DNA of 64,000 nucleotides from Rotaria sordida (Eukaryota; Rotifera; Eurotatoria; Philodinida; Philodinidae): NCBI GenBank assembly GCA_905250125.1, contig CAJNOL010001451.1, positions 1 through 64,000 of the forward strand, given 5' to 3'. Position 1 is the stretch's first letter. Every line of letters starts with the position of its first letter. The position numbers and the translations under genes are program-made. Under the pieces are notes generated by a model that was given only the letters and a program-made list of their open reading frames with translations, made no database searches and was not told the DNA's origin. Below, one piece after another: positions 59,987 through 64,000 of the stretch.

Positions 59987-61166
59987 TTAATGAGGTGTTG
60001 ATTTAGTTGAAGTAATATTAATAGGTAGTGTAGTTTTATTCAAACGTATCCGTTTAACATCAGTAGCTAATTTAAGTTGTCGAATTAAAATAATTTGTTC
60101 TGCTTCTAAATTTTGTTTTGATTCATCCAATGCTTGAATTCGTCTAAGTAACTCTTGTAATGATTTACGTAATTGAAGGTTTTCACTTTGAATACTTAAA
60201 GTTCGATCATATAGAAATTGTTCAGCTTCCTAAATAATAATAATAATAAGGACTAATGAATATTTATTTATTTATTTATTTAAACAAACTTGATCGGCTT
60301 GTCGTCTAATTTCCTGAACCTTAGCATCTTCTTCTATACGTTGTCGTTGAAGTTCTTTTTGAAAAGTTAATCGCATACCAGATATTTCACGTACATGTTC
60401 ACCACGCATACGATCAATTTCTTCTTCTAAACGTTTTATTTCATTATTTTGTTGTTCTTGAATATTCTACAATAAATCTTCGTTTTATTATTTTGTTTTT
60501 AATAAAATAAAAATTTTCATAAACAAACTTTATATTCTCCCATAGAATCTAATTCATATATTGTTTGTGCTAATAATTGTTCTTTTTTCAATAATTGAGA
60601 TCGTAATTCTAAAAAATAAGAAAAATTATTCCTATAGAAAATATTAATTGAGCATAATAAACCTTCTTTCTTTTTCTCATATTCTTTTAGCATATTTTCT
60701 TTATCTCGATTAATTTCTTCGATTTCTTGACGATGATAATCAGTTAATGTAACAATTTGTGCTTGACGAATATTTGTCTTTTTTGACATATATTGCACAT
60801 ATTCAGCCTAGTATAAATGTGTTTATTTATGAATATTAAGAAGATTTATTTGAATATTTACAGTTTCCGCACGAACTTTATTTGCTTCTCCATTAAGCCA
60901 ATGATTTTCTTCTTGACTATAAAAAGATTTAGAAGAAAAGTTTAATGAAAATCAACTTACGCAGTACGAACACGCAATTTTATATCAGCTAATTCTTGAA
61001 CTTTTTTATCCAGTCTAAAGAAAAAGAAAAGAATTAGATTTTTATGTTAAAGAAAAAAATCTTACTCTTCTTGGAGAATGGTTTCTTTTTCAGATGGACG
61101 AAGAATTTCTTCTTTCTCTTTACTTTTCTTTTTTTCGGATTTTCCTTTTTTCCCTTTTGGTGGCAT
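59987..61166 (-). CDS. DUF4515 coiled-coil protein, CCDC166/BBOF1-like
   Basis: Seven minus-strand exons (61166-61066, 61014-60961, 60916-60862, 60807-60663, 60608-60529, 60466-60290, 60229-59987) join in frame into 284 residues; introns are 44-70 bp. A basic N-terminus (MPPKGKKGKSEKKKSKEKEE) is followed by nearly continuous coiled coil from about residue 30 to 260: ENHWLNGEANKVRAETAEYV, YHRQEIEEINRDKENML, RMRGEHVREISGMRLTFQKE and LQLRKSLQELLRRIQAL. The layout (MPxKGKKGK start, YV-x-SKK, RxxHxxxIxxxRxxFxxE, ENxxLRxxLxxLLRR) matches DUF4515 proteins such as CCDC166 and BBOF1. BBOF1 acts at basal bodies and axonemes of motile cilia, so a ciliary role is reasonable but inferred. Divergently arranged with the pyrophosphatase gene. 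Confidence 0.85.
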
Positions 61167-62194
61167 TTTTAATCCAAGTTAACGATGAAGCAATAAAGTT
61201 AAAAAAGAATTTAAAGTAGCCATATTCATTTTAGTTACTATAGTTACATTTAAATAAGACAGAGGTCGTATGTACAAAAAAAAAATTTTTTTTGATCAAT
61301 AAAATTTAATTAACTAAGGATTAAGAAAATTCATTATTAAATATGCATAAAAAATGAATTTATTATTAAGATGATTGTTATTGATTTATAATTAAAATCA
61401 AGATTTGAAGTCACAAGAAACAAAACATAAATAGGTCAATCTATGTACCATCGAACATTCAAACATAAATATCCGTCTTTGAAATACCCACGTTTATTCT
61501 ATAGTTTCATTTTCATACGTCTTGTGTTTTCTCTTTTATTTGATCAAGGTCAAAGTATTAATCATTGGAATCATTACAAAAAAAAAAATATTTCATGACA
61601 TCATTATCATAATAGTTTCGAGTTTCAGTACATATTTTTTTCTATTATTCAAATTTTTCCTGTACATTTTGTATGAATTAATTAATCCTTGAATGACGTT
61701 AAATAAATATGAAAACCTATTCTGACAAAAATTTCAATGAATTACACCATAATTTTTGTTTTTTTTGCCGAACAATCACCATGACGTAAATATTCGACTA
61801 CGTGTCATGATAGATTCATATATATAAAATGTTAATGAAAAATCTCCATACTGTATTTTCTATATATCTCCAAACAAATCACAATTCAATTTACCATCAG
61901 GAAAGAAGAAAATTACCTTAGTTATGATGTGTGCATTGATGTGAAACATAATTAGTTTTCGCCATGCGCACCATCATTTTTTAGTCCGTTCGTGCGTCTT
62001 ATGTGATTATACGTTCAGAAATTAATCTTTCTTTCTCGAGTATTCTTTTTTTTTTCTTTATTCTTCTTCATTCTAGAACACACTCGAATCTTTTCGTCAT
62101 CGACGAGCATAAAAAAATACCTGTCTACAGTGTCAACAAGACCAAAAAACACTCGATCTAACATACAAGTGTATAAGGTAAACCAGAAGCAAGT
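61167..62194. promoter_or_regulatory. Divergent intergenic region, likely two promoters
   Basis: 1028 bp between the start codons of the DUF4515 gene (minus) and the pyrophosphatase gene (plus). It must hold both promoters. GC rises near the pyrophosphatase start (61.95-62.19 kb). An AG directly before the ATG (GAAGCAAG then TATGG) could serve as an acceptor for a 5' exon or a spliced leader; this is speculative. No other element seen. Confidence 0.4.
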
Positions 62195-63250
62195 ATGGCA
62201 TCGCAATCCAATGACAATGAAATTCAACGTTATGAATTAGTTGAACGTGGTCAATTACATACACTTAATTATCGTTGTTATTTTCGAGATATTAAAACAA
62301 AAACAATTGTTTCACCATTTCATGATATTCCACTTGTTAATGAACATTATACTCCTCCAACTGGAAATCCAGTAGATACGATTTATAATATGGTTGTTGA
62401 AGTACCACGATGGACCAATGCTAAAATGGAAATAAATAAACAACTTAAAATGAATCCAATTGTTCAAGATATTAAGAGTGGTTTGTTATTTCAAATCTTT
62501 ATTTTTTCTAATTTTAAATTTCTTGTTCTTTTTTTTCTAAAGGTAAACCTCGTTTTGTTCATAATGTATTTCCTTATCATGGTTATTTATGGAATTATGG
62601 CGCATTACCTCAAACATGGGAAGATCCAAATCATGTTGATAAAGATACAAAAACAACAGGTGACAATGATCCATTAGATGTATGTGAAATAAGTACTAGT
62701 CTTCATGGAACTGGTTCAATTGTACCTGTTAAAATAGTTGGTGTACTTGGTTTAATTGATGAAGGTGAAACAGATTGGAAATTAATTGGTATTGATATTC
62801 GTGATAAACTTGCATCACAAGTAAAATTTTAAAATAAATAAACAAACAATTTCTTACTTCTTGTCTTTTTTTTTTTAATAGATTAATGATATTGATGATG
62901 TTGACAAACAACTTCCAGGTTTACTTGAAGCAACACGTCGTTGGTTTAAATATTATAAAGTTCCAACTGGAAAACCTCCAAATAAATTTGCACTTGATGG
63001 AAAATATGCTAATCGTGAATATGCACTACGTGTTATACATGAAACACGAAAATATTGGGAAAAATTAGCAGTTGGTGAAACAAAAGTAGATGAAAAAGTT
63101 TGTTCAATTGCAAATACAACACTTAACAATCGTGGTACAATCACAAAAGAAGATGCAGATCAAATTGTTGAAGCTAATGAAAAATATCAAAAAGAGCCAG
63201 TCAAACTTGATTTAAGTATTCATAACGTATCTTATGTTCAAGATGAATAA
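62195..63250 (+). CDS. PPA1: Soluble inorganic pyrophosphatase, family I
   Basis: Three exons, 62195-62477, 62543-62820 and 62882-63250, join in frame into 309 residues; introns are 65 and 61 bp. The enzyme hydrolyses pyrophosphate to two phosphates in the cytosol (or mitochondria for the paralogue), pulling forward nucleic-acid, amino-acid-activation and lipid synthesis. Family I signature [10 protein letters not shown] is at residues 134-143, with the metal-binding aspartates of DxDPxD (135, 137, 140); further matches to animal PPA are [67 protein letters not shown] and [12 protein letters not shown]. Length equals the animal form (about 290-330). No mitochondrial presequence is visible, so the cytosolic type is more likely. 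All key residues seem intact. The 5' junction uses a less common donor (GTGGTT), giving Lys-Ser-Lys where vertebrates have Lys-Lys-Gly-Lys. Confidence 0.96.
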
Positions 63251-64000
63251 GAATGTACAACAAAAATATTTTTAACAAATACCATCATTTTATAGGACAA
63301 ATTTTTCATAACTAATTCTCTACTAACTGCAAGTTCTCATCTTTTTATTTCTTGTAACCTATTGAAGTCATATAAAACTATACAAGAATTTTGCGTTAAA
63401 TAGAAATTTATTGATTCAATTATTTAATATTTTACGAAAGATAGAATCGAGATTTTAAAGAAAATTATTCTTCGAAATTTTTGAATGAAGATCTTACACA
63501 TTCAAAAAATTATGTTGTAAAGAAAAAGCGTTTTTGCGATATAAAAAAAAAGGAAACTAAAACAAGAACTAAACTTTTATTTTAGCATCTTATTTGATAT
63601 TATTTGTATAACTGAAGATGATGTATGGCATTGTATCTCGTAATAGTTAGATTTCATAGATTGAGTTTTCAAGTAGCTCACGATGCGAGCATAACAACAG
63701 TGTTGGTGACTGATAAAGATGACTCATCATGAAAACATTGAAATATTCAATCATAAGAACAAAGATAATAATTTATTTTTTATTTAGTAAAATAAATTTT
63801 TGTGAATCATAGAAATTATCCATTAAGATTAAATTAATATGATTTCATCTGCAAAACTAGAACAGTTATTCATTGACTAGAATCGAAGATAATTGGTTTT
63901 GTTCTCATATACTACAAACGAAATAATCAATAAAGAAATATAAGAATGAACTATAAACATTATTTTCCATATAGATCAAATGCTATTGCTATCCTAGGAA
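63251..64000. other. Downstream flank of pyrophosphatase gene
   Basis: AT-rich 3' flank to the window edge. No gene, RNA or repeat recognised. Confidence 0.5.

Noticed and set aside
1..64000. CRISPR arrays, bacterial operons, rRNA genes
   Set aside because: No regularly spaced repeat-spacer pattern, no ribosome-binding-site gene layout and no rRNA-like GC-rich conserved blocks; the window is clearly eukaryotic.

Overview
This is an AT-rich metazoan nuclear DNA window. Coding exons are split by many introns of about 50-65 bp with clean GT..AG ends, mixed with a few introns of 0.7-3.5 kb. Gene content (NOS1AP-like adaptor, soluble inorganic pyrophosphatase, DUF4515 coiled-coil protein, lectin receptor, nematode-like small phospholipase A2) and a duplicated beta-rich extracellular domain fit a small invertebrate. 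A bdelloid rotifer (Rotaria/Adineta type) is my best guess. This is an inference from gene style and repeat content, not a database match. All exon structures were assembled by eye; those called with confidence keep the reading frame exactly across every junction.

Layout. 0.5-1.3 kb: six-exon coiled-coil gene (-). 3.75-4.55 kb: piggyBac-derived foldback between TTAA duplications. 5.6-6.2 kb: three-exon orphan gene (-). 11.1-14.4 kb: seven-exon receptor (-), signal peptide, SUEL lectin, CUB, C-type lectin domain, Thr-rich stalk, one membrane helix, and a tail with tyrosines and a C-terminal PDZ-ligand-like ESIV. 14.4-25.6 kb: gene-poor, two long inverted repeats. 25.6-26.1 kb: secreted PLA2-like gene (+). 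26.4-32 kb: decayed repeat arrays and a hAT-type MITE with a perfect 8-bp duplication. 32.4-40.4 kb: one five-exon gene (-) with a signal/anchor helix, Ser/Thr stalk and two copies of one extracellular domain, each on a symmetric phase 1-1 exon; its introns hold a dead Tc1 transposon and a foldback. 40.4-45.6 kb: no firm gene. 45.6-46.0 kb: CCHC zinc-knuckle gene (-). 47.1-51.1 kb: eleven-exon NOS1AP/CAPON homologue (-). 51.1-60 kb: two more foldbacks and gene relics. 60.0-61.2 kb: DUF4515 coiled-coil gene (-), divergent from inorganic pyrophosphatase (+) at 62.2-63.25 kb.

The genes do not form an obvious pathway. Two may be linked by theme (cell-surface receptor with PDZ ligand; PTB adaptor that has lost its own PDZ ligand), but nothing in the sequence ties them directly. 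The strongest unusual signal is the density of long foldback elements: seven in 64 kb with arms from about 130 to 330 bp, two with intact target-site duplications at both ends, one with a TA at each end, and one built from an inverted duplication of the 3' end of a piggyBac transposase gene. The second is the lineage-style two-domain surface protein whose domain is a portable single exon.
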